The notes under the pieces were generated by a model, which saw nothing but the letters and a program-made list of their open reading frames with translations, was not told the origin of the DNA and ran no database searches. A program made the translations under genes and the position numbers. A stretch of 12,533 nt of DNA from Actinomycetes bacterium. Its GTDB lineage: Bacteria; Actinomycetota; Thermoleophilia; Gaiellales; Gaiellaceae. Location: contig JANXXF010000314.1 of the NCBI GenBank assembly GCA_025350775.1, forward strand, positions 1-12,533. Reading direction: 5' to 3'. Of the stretch, positions 1 to 6,842 are shown in pieces. Position 1 is the stretch's first letter; each line of letters starts with the position of its first letter.

Positions 1-504
1 GACGATTCCGAGCACGCGCCGTACGTTCGTCACGATCAGCGACTCGCGCAGCACCTTGATCACCGGGATCGCCGCGCACACCGACGCCTCGAAGCGGAGC
101 TGCACGCCGGCGGCCTTCGCCGCGCCGAACATGTCGCCACCGCGCTGGGCCAGCAGCTGCTTGTTCGCCGTGACGACGGGCTTGCCCGCCGCGAACAGCT
201 CGCGCATGTACGTCCCGGTCGGCTCGATGCCGCCCATCACCTCGGCAACGATCGCGATCGACGGGTCGTCGCGAATCTCGGTGAAGTCGGTGGTGAGGAT
301 GGAGGGATCGGGCAGCCACTTGCGCGCCCGCTGCGGGTCGCGGACGAGCGCCTTGACGACGCGCAGCCGGTGCCCCGTGGCGCGCTCGATGTCCTCGGCG
401 TTCTCGACGAGCAGGCGGTGCACGGCGGCGCCGACCGTCCCGTAGCCGAGCAGGGCGACGGGGACGTCGACGGCGTCTGTCGAGATGGTCGGCACGGGCG
501 TCAT
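1..504 (-). CDS. hom: Homoserine dehydrogenase, N-terminal part (cut by window edge)
   Basis: The first 168 codons are present; the C-terminus lies beyond base 1. Homoserine dehydrogenase reduces aspartate semialdehyde to homoserine with NAD(P)H, the branch point to methionine, threonine and isoleucine. The translation has the Rossmann nucleotide-binding motif LLGYGTVG near residues 18-25. It also has the family's TANKQLLA segment and the EASVCAAIPVIK stretch that begins the catalytic domain, ending at VLGIV just before the expected GIVNGT motif. The ATG at 504 was chosen because the Rossmann strand follows at the usual distance; no good Shine-Dalgarno is visible before it. It lies 58 bases downstream of the HEPN gene on the same strand, so it may be co-transcribed with it or use its own promoter in that gap. 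Family assignment is secure. Confidence 0.93.
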   Translation of the reverse strand, partial: MTPVPTISTDAVDVPVALLGYGTVGAAVHRLLVENAEDIERATGHRLRVVKALVRDPQRARKWLPDPSILTTDFTEIRDDPSIAIVAEVMGGIEPTGTYMRELFAAGKPVVTANKQLLAQRGGDMFGAAKAAGVQLRFEASVCAAIPVIKVLRESLIVTNVRRVLGIV

Positions 505-562
505 GGTACGTCACGGGCGGCGAGGGCTCGTCGGTCGCACCCACTCCGAGCCGTGGCGCCGG

Positions 563-970
563 CTACGGACGGCGGCTGCGCGCGCCCAGCAGCAACGCTC
601 TGGCCGAGCGAAGGCTCCGGGCTCGGGTGTCCCTGGTCACGGGCTGGTGGCCGTAGCCGGCCCGGGTCTTGGCTCCGAGCAACGTCTGGAGCGCGGCCGC
701 GAACGTGTCACCGTCAGGACGGATCCGGCGCAGGAGAGCGACGGCGTCGCCGTGGCTCTCGCCCCGAGCGTGCTCGCCGAGCCCGTCGCAGCAGATCACG
801 TCCGCGGCGGCAATGCCGGCATGCACGAGGAGCGTCACGTACGCGTCGCCGATCTCGTGCTCGTCGCCCGAGAACTCATGAATCGTCGACGCCGCGTCGA
901 AGAACTGCTCCGCCTTTCGTAGCCGGCCCGTCTTGATGGCGTGCGTGCACGGAGCCGTGCGCGGGCTCAT
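563..970 (-). CDS. HEPN-domain protein, partner of the upstream nucleotidyltransferase (putative RNase toxin)
   Basis: The predicted protein has 135 residues. HEPN proteins are small alpha-helical proteins, many of them metal-independent RNases with an RX4-6H motif. Here that motif is R103-AGYG-H108, near the C-terminus, preceded by helical segments including the conserved-looking GDAYVTLLVHAGIAAADVIC (residues 41-60). The ATG at 970 overlaps the TGA of the upstream nucleotidyltransferase gene (ATGA), so the two are translationally coupled and probably made in a fixed ratio. Pairing with an MNT-type nucleotidyltransferase is the known MntA-HepT arrangement. There the HEPN protein is an RNase toxin and the nucleotidyltransferase AMPylates it. 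The HepT signature RX4HXY is not fully met, because the residue two after His is Pro. Toxicity is inferred; a housekeeping or regulatory role is possible. Confidence 0.8.
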   Translation of the reverse strand: MSPRTAPCTHAIKTGRLRKAEQFFDAASTIHEFSGDEHEIGDAYVTLLVHAGIAAADVICCDGLGEHARGESHGDAVALLRRIRPDGDTFAAALQTLLGAKTRAGYGHQPVTRDTRARSLRSARALLLGARSRRP

Positions 971-1584
971 CGGCGACTCCGCCGCGCCTGCTGCCGTAAC
1001 CGTCGGAGCGATCCGTGCAGCTCGACACCTTCGCTCTCCGCCGCATCCAGCACAGGCTCCTCGGCGCCAAGCTCGTCCGCGCCGAACTCGAGAACGCGGG
1101 TGTCGTTTCCCGTCCAGCCCGTGACCGTCGACTCGAGCGCGCCGACTTGCTCGCGCCAGGCGGGGTCGTCGTGCTCCACGGCCGCCGGGCGGACGACGAG
1201 CAGATCGATGTCGCTGGCCCGTCCCGCCTCGTCGCGAGCGGCCGACCCGAAGAGCACCACGGCCGCTGCCTTGACCTCCCAGCGGGTGACGAGCTCGCGT
1301 ATGCGCTCGATCAGCTCGAGGCGGAGAGAGGCGAGGCCTTCGATCCAGCGGGCCGCCAGATGATTCCGGTTCAGGCGGTAGAGATGAGCACGTCCAGCCG
1401 GCTCCCGAAGGACGATCCCCTCGGCAACGAGGTGCTCGAGAGCGCGTTGAACGCCGCCGTGAGACGCGCCGCTCTCCCGTTCGATCGCGCGTCCGGTCAG
1501 CGCACGGTCTGCCCGGGCGAGCAGGGTTAGCACGTCGCCGTCGAGGGTCGGCGCGATCACCTGAAAGGGGCGCTGGAGGTTCAC
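967..1584 (-). CDS. Winged helix-turn-helix / minimal nucleotidyltransferase fusion (putative autoregulating antitoxin)
   Basis: The predicted protein has 205 residues and two domains. Residues about 15-75 form a winged helix: GDVLTLLARADRALTGRAIE, a recognition-helix region SHGGVQRALEHLVAEGIV, then the wing AHLYRLNRNH. Residues about 105-170 form a Pol-beta-like nucleotidyltransferase with the exact MntA-type signature GSX10DXD (G113 S114, D125 and D127), so the catalytic carboxylates are intact. The frame is open upstream to 1710. I chose the GTG at 1584 because the conserved-looking NLQRPFQVIAPTLDGDVL start follows, and because a -10-like box and two palindromes lie immediately upstream. 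The gene overlaps the HEPN gene by ATGA. By analogy with MntA it may AMPylate the HEPN partner, while the winged helix represses the operon. Domain calls are strong; the mechanism is inferred. Confidence 0.85.
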   Translation of the reverse strand: MNLQRPFQVIAPTLDGDVLTLLARADRALTGRAIERESGASHGGVQRALEHLVAEGIVLREPAGRAHLYRLNRNHLAARWIEGLASLRLELIERIRELVTRWEVKAAAVVLFGSAARDEAGRASDIDLLVVRPAAVEHDDPAWREQVGALESTVTGWTGNDTRVLEFGADELGAEEPVLDAAESEGVELHGSLRRLRQQARRSRR

Positions 1585-1590
1585 GGTGCG

Positions 1591-1599
1591 AGCGTACCA
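1591..1599 (-). promoter_or_regulatory. Candidate extended -10 box of the nucleotidyltransferase-HEPN operon
   Basis: On the minus strand the sequence reads TGG-TACGCT, then six bases, then the GTG start at 1584. A -10 element this close to the start codon implies a leaderless mRNA, which is common in actinobacteria and fits the lack of a Shine-Dalgarno. No convincing -35 is visible. The palindromic sites at 1604-1643 cover where it would be. Confidence 0.35.
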
Positions 1600-1603
1600 C
1601 GCT

Positions 1604-1643
1604 ATGGCCGAGATTTCGGCCAAATGGCCTTTATGTCGGCCAT
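1604..1643. promoter_or_regulatory. Two adjacent 20-bp palindromic sites, candidate operator
   Basis: Bases 1604-1623 and 1624-1643 are two abutting copies of an imperfect palindrome of the form ATGGCCGA-N4-TCGGCCAT. The first copy has perfect 7-bp arms TGGCCGA/TCGGCCA (1605-1611 and 1616-1622). The second has ATGGCC (1624-1629) and GGCCAT (1638-1643). Counted by hand the copies agree at 15 of 20 positions, and their centres are 20 bp apart, about two helical turns, so two dimers would bind the same face. They start 20 bp upstream of the GTG of the winged-helix nucleotidyltransferase gene, over the expected -35 region. The natural inference is autorepression by that protein. I see no other copy in the window. 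Confidence 0.65.
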
Positions 1644-1781
1644 ACCACGCCGCTCCGCGATCCCCCGGCTGAGAAGCTGGCGTGCGACTATCTGGAACTG
1701 CAACGAGCATCCAGCAATTCTCGGGCCAGAGCGCCCCGGGTCAAGTCGTCTCTTCCGGACATGCGAGCGGCATCGCCGCCG
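1644..1781. other. Non-coding stretch upstream of the nucleotidyltransferase operon
   Basis: No supported gene, RNA or strong hairpin is visible here. It lies between the operator sites and the decayed ilvC fragment and may hold upstream promoter sequence, but I cannot point to any. Confidence 0.4.
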
Positions 1782-1941
1782 CTACCGCTGCACTACCGCG
1801 TGCAGCTCCTTGCCGACTCCCTCGAGCTTTTGGCCCTTGGCCTCGGCCCGGGCCGCGTTGAGCCGCGGCTTGCCGGTGTCGATGTCCTCGATCTACTCCT
1901 TGGCGAACTGACCCTCGCGGATCTCGGCGAGTACGTTCTTC
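1782..1941 (-). pseudogene. Decayed 3' fragment of ilvC (partial duplicate)
   Basis: This stretch aligns without gaps to the last 160 bases of the intact ilvC gene (3451-3610). I count 23 mismatches in the 158 positions compared, about 85% identity. It corresponds to the last 52 codons plus the stop; about 39 of 52 residues match. The Trp codon of the FAKEWIED segment has become TAG, so FAKE is followed by a stop and then IED, and the fragment has no upstream part of the gene. The original stop codon is still in place. Homology ends sharply after 1941. Both copies lie in the same orientation and flank the glycosyltransferase gene, making a direct repeat about 1.5 kb apart. The 1942-1999 stretch between it and the glycosyltransferase start shows nothing else recognisable. 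Confidence 0.85.
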
Positions 1942-1999
1942 GAGGCCGCCGGGTACGATCTGCGACGCCACAGCGAGACACACAAGACGGGGGTGCACG

Positions 2000-3215
2000 G
2001 TGCCTGGATTCTCCGCGAACAATGATGAGCTCGCCGGAGCCGATTCCCGAGGGAGCGCGACTACCAGTGAGCTCGACCGCGGCGTAGCAATCTCGGCCCC
2101 GCGTGTTCTCTTCGTCTCGCGCGCGAGGTATCGGCTCCCGCTCACGAGCAGCGAGCAACGTCGATGGGACGAGATGTCGCGCATCTGCAGGCCGCTCGTG
2201 CTTGCAGCGGACGCCCCCCCGGAGGCCCGAATTTGTCGACGATCGGTTCCGGCTCTGGCGCGAGGTAGCTCGACTCGATGGATTGCTCTTCTATCTGAGC
2301 CTGCCGTACCGCATAGGACGGGAGCTTAGGCGCTTCAAGCCGCAGATCGCTGTCGTTCAAGGCGTACACGAAGCAACAGCCCTGCTGATCGCCCGAGCGC
2401 TTGCCGGTTCCGATGTGAAGCTCATTCTCGACGTGCAGGGTGATTGGCGGGCTGCCACCCGGCTCTACGGGTCGCCGGCAAGACGGCTACTCAACCCACT
2501 CAACGACTGGCTCGGCTGGCTCGCGATCAGACACGCCGACGCAATCCGCGTTCTCTCGAACTTCACCGCCGGCCTGGTGAGAGACGCCGGCCGGGAGCCA
2601 GACGCGACCTTCCCCCCGTATACCGACTCGCTCGTATTCTGGGAACAGCCGGTGAGGCCGCTCCCGGCCCAGCCTCGGATCCTCTTCGTGGGTGCACTCG
2701 AGCTTACGAAAGGAATCGACAACCTTCTCTCGGCCTGGCGTCAGGTAATGGCGACAAACGCTGAGGCAGTTCTACACATCGTGGGCAACGGGTCACGACG
2801 GTCAGAAGTGGAAGAGTTCGTCAAGGCGTCTTCGGGACGAGTGATCTGGACACCGAAGCTTTCGCCGGACGGCGTTGCCGACGCCATGGACCAGTCGGTT
2901 GCGCTCTGCCTGCCATCTCGAAGCGAAGGGCTCGGAAGGGTTGCCTACGAGTCGCTCGCACGAGGGCGCGCCGTCGTGGGCGTCGCCGCCGGGGGCATTC
3001 CCGATGTGATCGAAGACGGTAGGACCGGCATCATCGTCGAACCCGAACATCCGGCGAGTCTCGCTGACGCGCTTCGCCGCGTACTGACGGATAGAGAGCT
3101 AGCCGAACGGCTCGGAGCGGAAGGTCGATCGGCCGCGAGGACGTGGCTTCTCACAGCGGAAGAGTTCGCAGAGAGGCATGCGGAGCTCTTTGCGGGCGTC
3201 TCGAACAGCCGCTAG
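2000..3215 (+). CDS. GT4-family glycosyltransferase, interrupted by a +1 frameshift
   Basis: This is a predicted cytoplasmic or membrane-associated sugar transferase with two Rossmann domains (GT-B fold). The N-terminal part is read from GTG 2000 in one frame: the first strand PRVLFVSRARYRLPL and then LVLAADAP. The rest continues one frame later, from about 2220 to the stop at 3215. The junction is a run of seven C at 2214-2220; removing one C joins LVLAADAP to RRPEFVDDRFRLW smoothly. The C-terminal domain has ILFVGALELTKGIDNLL, the HIVGNG strand and the GT4 EX7E motif in EGLGRVAYESLARG, followed by GGIPDVIEDGRTG. An in-frame ATG at 2103 gives a shorter product lacking the first strand. Codon use includes more AGA, CTA and GGA than the flanking ilv genes, suggesting a different history. 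Acceptor and sugar are unknown. Confidence 0.8.
2214..2220 (+). other. C7 homopolymer, frameshift site in the glycosyltransferase gene
   Basis: There are seven consecutive C residues at the exact point where the homologous reading frame moves by one base. Six C would give one uninterrupted frame. It could be a sequencing or assembly error, a fixed mutation, or a slippage-prone phase-variable tract. Confidence 0.7.
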
Positions 3216-3280
3216 ACCCCCGCCCCTGATACTCAAGAGGCTCCGAACAATGGCGCAGTCGTCCACCGCGCCTGTCCCTG

Positions 3281-3333
3281 AAATGGTTGCCCCTCCCGCA
3301 GTGCGGCCAAAGGCGGACAGACGGGAGCCATTT
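3281..3333 (+). terminator. Interrupted hairpin downstream of the glycosyltransferase gene
   Basis: Two pairs of arms nest: AAATGG (3281-3286) with CCATTT (3328-3333), and CTCCCG (3293-3298) with CGGGAG (3322-3327). A six-base bulge lies on the left arm, and the loop is about 23 bases. On the plus strand it ends in ATTTTC, so it may terminate glycosyltransferase transcription 66 bases past its stop. The rest of 3216-3450 shows no gene. Confidence 0.4.
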
Positions 3334-3383
3334 TCAACTCTCGGGCTGACTCCCCGGAATTCACGTTGTCGGCTACAGGCACG

Positions 3384-3411
3384 CGAGCGGCCCCGTCCCC
3401 GGGGCCGCTCG
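3384..3411 (-). terminator. Perfect 12-bp hairpin, terminator of the ilvBNC operon
   Basis: CGAGCGGCCCCG and CGGGGCCGCTCG pair perfectly around a TCCC loop, 39 bases past the ilvC stop. There is no T tract on either side, as is common for actinobacterial terminators. It lies between convergent genes and could act on both strands. Confidence 0.75.
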
Positions 3412-3450
3412 GCCGAACCGTGGAGCTGCGCCTCGCGGCGCCGCCGCCCC

Positions 3451-4422
3451 CTATCGCTGCATCAGCGCGCGCAACTCCTTGCCGACCTCCTCGAGCTGCT
3501 GGCCCTTGGCCTCGACGCGGGCCGCGTCGAGCCGCTTCTCGCCCGTGTTCATGTCCTCGATCCACTCCTTGGCGAACTGGCCCTCGCGGATCTCGGCGAG
3601 CACCTTCTTCATGTTCGCGCGCACATGGTCGTCGATGATGCGCTTGCCGCGCGTCAGGTCGCCGAACTCGGCGGTGTCCGAGATCGAGTAGCGCATGTAG
3701 TCGAGGCCGCCCTCGTACATCAGGTCGACGATCAGCTTCAGCTCGTGCAGGCACTCGTAGTAGGCGATCTCCGGCTGGTAGCCCGCCTCGACGAGCGTCT
3801 CGAAGCCGGCACGCACGAGCTCGGCAGCGCCGCCACAGAGGACAGCCTGCTCGCCGAAGAGATCGGTCTCGGTCTCCTCGACGAAGGTCGTCTCGAGCAT
3901 GCCGGCGCGGTGCGAGCCGATGGCGGCCGCATAGCCCATCGAGATCGCGCGGGCGTTGCCGCTGGCGTCCTGCGCGACGGCGAACAGGGCCGGCGTGCCG
4001 AAGCCCTCGGTGTAGATACGGCGCACGATGTGGCCCGGGCCCTTGGGGGCGACCATGATCACGTCGTGGCCGGCCGGCGGCAGGATGCGGCCGAAGTGGA
4101 CGTTGAAGCCGTGCGCGAAGAGGATCGCCGCGCCCGGCTTCATGTTCGGCGCGATCTCGTCCTCGTACACCTGGGGCTGGTGCTGGTCGGGCAGCAGGAT
4201 CGCGATCAGGTCGGCGTCCTTCACGACCTCCGCCGGGGTGCCGACTTCGAGGCCCTCGGCCAGCGCGATCGCCCGCGACTTCGAGCCGGGCCGCAGGCCG
4301 ACCGCGACCTTGATGCCCGAGTCACGGAGATTGAGTGCGTGAGCATGCCCCTGGCTTCCGTAGCCAATGACCGCAACCTTGCCAACCAGAGAGATATCGC
4401 CTTCGCGGTAGACCGTCGCCAT
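3451..4422 (-). CDS. ilvC: Ketol-acid reductoisomerase (class I)
   Basis: The predicted protein has 323 residues, the short class I type. It isomerises and reduces 2-acetolactate or 2-aceto-2-hydroxybutyrate to the dihydroxy acids of valine, leucine and isoleucine synthesis, with Mg2+ and NAD(P)H. The nucleotide-binding motif GYGSQG is at residues 20-25. The specificity loop LRPGSKS (43-49) has the Arg and Ser residues usual for NADPH use. Expected catalytic residues are present: H104 in FAHGFNVHFG, D187 and E191 in DLFGEQ, E223 and E227 in ECLHELK, and the serine of YSISDTAEFGD. The start at 4422 is preceded on the minus strand by AAGGAAAGG. It begins 19 bases after the ilvN stop, in the operon ilvB-ilvN-ilvC. 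A decayed copy of its 3' end lies at 1782-1941. Confidence 0.97.
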   Translation of the reverse strand: MATVYREGDISLVGKVAVIGYGSQGHAHALNLRDSGIKVAVGLRPGSKSRAIALAEGLEVGTPAEVVKDADLIAILLPDQHQPQVYEDEIAPNMKPGAAILFAHGFNVHFGRILPPAGHDVIMVAPKGPGHIVRRIYTEGFGTPALFAVAQDASGNARAISMGYAAAIGSHRAGMLETTFVEETETDLFGEQAVLCGGAAELVRAGFETLVEAGYQPEIAYYECLHELKLIVDLMYEGGLDYMRYSISDTAEFGDLTRGKRIIDDHVRANMKKVLAEIREGQFAKEWIEDMNTGEKRLDAARVEAKGQQLEEVGKELRALMQR

Positions 4423-4441
4423 CGAGTTCCTTTCCTTCGTC

Positions 4442-4951
4442 CTAGACGTGTTGCTTGCGCAGAGGGGTAGTCGTCGCCGAGCTGCGGCCCAGGCCGATCC
4501 GGCCGGTGCGCGCCATCTCCTTGACGCCGTACGGGCGCACGAGCTCCTCGAAGGAGTCGAGCTCCTCGGGAGATCCTACGACCTCGAAGATCAGCGCGTC
4601 GGCGCCGAGGTCGGCGACCCGGGCGTGGAAGACCTCCGCGAGCGCGACCAGCTCATGCCGCTTGTCGGCGGGCGCGTGCACCTTGATCAACGCCAGCTCT
4701 CGCTCGACCGCCTCGCCGGGCTCGAGCTCGCTGACACGGAGCACGTTCACGAGCTTGTGCATCTGCTTCTCGATCTGCTCGATCGAGTGCCGCTCGCAGT
4801 CGACCCGCAGCGTGATGCGCGAGACGTCATGGCGCTCGGTCGGGCCGACCGACAGGCTTTCGATATTGAACGCGCGGCGCGCGAACATCGTCGACACACG
4901 CGCGAGCGCGCCCGGCTTGTTCTCGACCAGGACGGAGACGGTGTGCTTCAC
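4442..4951 (-). CDS. ilvN: Acetolactate synthase small (regulatory) subunit
   Basis: The predicted protein has 169 residues, normal for IlvN/IlvH. It stimulates the catalytic subunit IlvB and carries feedback inhibition by branched-chain amino acids. The N-terminal ACT domain is clear: HTVSVLVENKPGALARVSTM, then FNIESLSVGPTE and the VSRITLRVD strand (about residues 3-78). A second domain follows, with ELALIKVHAP, GADALIFEVVGSPEELDSF and the PYGVKEMARTGRIGLGR segment typical of the family C-terminus. The GTG start overlaps the ilvB TGA (GTGA at 4951-4948), so translation is coupled and the two subunits are probably made together. ilvC follows after 19 bases. Confidence 0.96.
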   Translation of the reverse strand: MKHTVSVLVENKPGALARVSTMFARRAFNIESLSVGPTERHDVSRITLRVDCERHSIEQIEKQMHKLVNVLRVSELEPGEAVERELALIKVHAPADKRHELVALAEVFHARVADLGADALIFEVVGSPEELDSFEELVRPYGVKEMARTGRIGLGRSSATTTPLRKQHV

Positions 4952-6684
4952 GCCATCGCCCCCTGCGGGTCCTGGAACTCGAGCATGTCGATGGCGGCGG
5001 CGCCGGTCGGGATCATCGGGAAGACGCCCTCGCGCGGGTCGACGCGGCAGTCAACGACGGCAGTGCGCCCGCACGTCAGCGCCTCCGCCAGCGCGCCCTC
5101 GAGGTCGCCCTCGCTGGTGACGGTGAACCCGGCGGCGCCGTACGCCTCGGCCAGCGCCTGGTAGTCCGGCACCTGGTGGGTGAGGTGCACCTGCGAGAGG
5201 CGATCCTCGAAAAACAGGCTCTGCCACTGCTGCACCATGCCGAGGTACCCGTTGTTGACGAGCACGACGACGATCGGCAGCTGCTCGAGCGTCGCTGTGG
5301 CGAGCTCCTGGCACGTCATCTGGAAACAGCCGTCGCCGTCAACGCACACCACGGTCGCGTCGGGGCGGGCGGCCTTGGCACCGATCGCGGAAGGGATGCC
5401 GAAGCCCATCGTGCCGAGCCCGCCCGAGGTGATGAACGTCCGTGGCTGGTTGCACAGCAGGTACTGCATCGCCCACATCTGGTGCTGCCCGACACCGGTG
5501 GAGAAGATGACGTCGTCGCGGTCGGCGGTGAGCGCTTGCAGCGTCTCGAGCACGGTCTGTGGCTTCATGAAGTCGCCACCCTTCGCGTAGCGCAGCGGGA
5601 ACTCCTCGCGCCACTCGGCGATCTGCCTGAGCCACGGCTCGGTCTTCGTGCGGGCGCCGGTCGCGTGCAGCTTGCGCAGCTCAGCGGTGATGCCGTGCAG
5701 GATCTGCTTGAGCGGGCCGACCACCGGCACGTCGGCGTGGCGCAGCTTGCCGATTTCGGCCGAGTCGATGTCGAGGTGGATGACGTCGGCGCCGGGCGCG
5801 AACGCCGAGAGCTTGCCGGTGACGCGGTCGTCGAAACGCGAGCCGACGGCGACCAGCAGGTCGCACTTGTTGGTGGCGTAGTTCGACCACTTCGGCCCGT
5901 GCATGCCGGGCCAGCCCATGAACAGCTCGTGCGTCTCGGGAAAGGCGCTCTTGCCCATCAGCGTCGTCACGACCGGGAGGCGCCAGAGCTCGGCGAGCTC
6001 GAGCAGCTCGGCCATGGCGTCGCCGTTGAGCGTGCCGCCGCCGACATAGAGCATGGGCTTATCGGCGTTGGCGATACGGGAAGCCGCCTCCCTGATCTGG
6101 CGCGGGTGCGCCTTCGTCGGCGGCTTCCAGCCCGGTAGGTCGACCGAGTCGGGGTACTTGAAGGAGAGCTCGGCCTCCTGGATGTCGCGAGGGATATCGA
6201 CGAGCACCGGGCCACAACGGCCGGTACGCGCGACGTGAAAGGCGGCCTTCATGATCGACGGCAGCTCCTCGACATCCTGCACGAGCCACGAGTGCTTGAC
6301 GATCGGCATCGTGACGCCGGTGATGTCGCACTCCTGGAAGGCATCCGTGCCGATCAGGTGCGAGCGCACCTGGCCGGTGACGCAGACCAACGGCGTCGAG
6401 TCCATCCACGCGTCGGCGATCGGCGTGACGAGGTTCGTGGCGCCAGGCCCGGACGTGGCGAACGCGACCCCGACCTTGCCGGACGCACGCGCCAGGCCCT
6501 GCGCCATGTGGCCGGCGCCCTGCTCGTGCCGGGCCAGGACGTGGCGTACCGTGCTGCCGCGCGCGAAGGCATCGTAGATCGGGAGGACCGCGCCGCCGGG
6601 GATGCCGAATACCGTCTCGACGCCCTCGACTTCGAGCGACCGCAGCACGGCGTCCGCTCCGAGCATCTTCTTCGACCCGCTCAT
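4948..6684 (-). CDS. ilvB: Acetolactate synthase large (catalytic) subunit
   Basis: The predicted protein has 578 residues from the ATG at 6684, typical for the family. It is a thiamine-diphosphate and FAD enzyme that condenses pyruvate with pyruvate or 2-oxobutyrate, the first common step to valine/leucine and isoleucine. Seen: FGIPGGAVLPIYD; the catalytic Glu in HEQGAGHMAQG (E54); SGPGATNLVT; the FAD-region RFDDRVTGK; and the thiamine-diphosphate motif starting GDGCFQMTCQE and ending LVNN at about residues 450-478. An ATG at 6762 would add 26 residues with no family resemblance, so I prefer 6684, which has AGAGGAG upstream. The gene overlaps ilvN by GTGA. A roughly 300-base leader with a leucine-rich peptide precedes it. 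Confidence 0.96.
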   Translation of the reverse strand: MSGSKKMLGADAVLRSLEVEGVETVFGIPGGAVLPIYDAFARGSTVRHVLARHEQGAGHMAQGLARASGKVGVAFATSGPGATNLVTPIADAWMDSTPLVCVTGQVRSHLIGTDAFQECDITGVTMPIVKHSWLVQDVEELPSIMKAAFHVARTGRCGPVLVDIPRDIQEAELSFKYPDSVDLPGWKPPTKAHPRQIREAASRIANADKPMLYVGGGTLNGDAMAELLELAELWRLPVVTTLMGKSAFPETHELFMGWPGMHGPKWSNYATNKCDLLVAVGSRFDDRVTGKLSAFAPGADVIHLDIDSAEIGKLRHADVPVVGPLKQILHGITAELRKLHATGARTKTEPWLRQIAEWREEFPLRYAKGGDFMKPQTVLETLQALTADRDDVIFSTGVGQHQMWAMQYLLCNQPRTFITSGGLGTMGFGIPSAIGAKAARPDATVVCVDGDGCFQMTCQELATATLEQLPIVVVLVNNGYLGMVQQWQSLFFEDRLSQVHLTHQVPDYQALAEAYGAAGFTVTSEGDLEGALAEALTCGRTAVVDCRVDPREGVFPMIPTGAAAIDMLEFQDPQGAMA

Positions 6685-6765
6685 GCGATCACTGCTCCTC
6701 TCTGCGTATGCCGCAACCTGGGCATCTGATCCATCCTGTGTGACATCTCCTGGTCTCCTCATTCT

Positions 6766-6798
6766 GCCACCGGGTCTGCCGTTGGGCGTACCGGTGGC
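6766..6798 (-). promoter_or_regulatory. Hairpin in the ilvB leader (candidate attenuator stem)
   Basis: GCCACCGG and CCGGTGGC (6766-6773 and 6791-6798) form a perfect 8-bp stem with a 17-base loop, between the leader peptide and ilvB. The loop contains CTGCCG (6776-6781), which can instead pair with CGGCAG (6836-6841) just after the leader-peptide stop. That offers two mutually exclusive folds. A small GCGCC/GGCGC hairpin lies between (6818-6830). No U tract follows the stem, so it may block the ilvB ribosome site or act with Rho. The switching is inference. Confidence 0.45.
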
Positions 6799-6842
6799 GC
6801 TCTCTCGGTCGGCGTCTGCGCCTGCGGCGCGTGGTCGGCAGC

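Noticed and set aside
971..1600. Upstream extension of the HEPN frame to 1600
   Set aside because: The first 210 codons are an Arg-rich shadow of the nucleotidyltransferase gene; the HEPN-like sequence begins only at the ATG at 970.
1793..2184. Open frames on the minus strand over the ilvC fragment
   Set aside because: They are out of frame with the ilvC remnant and show no independent family resemblance; the resemblance to the shadow frame of ilvC just reflects the duplicated DNA.
1942..3450. Integrase or transposase that could explain the glycosyltransferase segment
   Set aside because: No such gene or terminal inverted repeat is visible in the segment; only the ilvC-derived direct repeat was found.
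3178..4470. 430-codon plus-strand open frame across ilvC
   Set aside because: It is antisense to the clear ilvC gene; its translation is Arg/Asp/Val-rich with no family motif. Long antisense frames are expected in GC-rich DNA.
6685..6762. ATG at 6762 as the ilvB start
   Set aside because: It adds 26 residues unlike acetolactate synthases and begins beside the leader hairpin; 6684 has a better ribosome site and the normal N-terminus.
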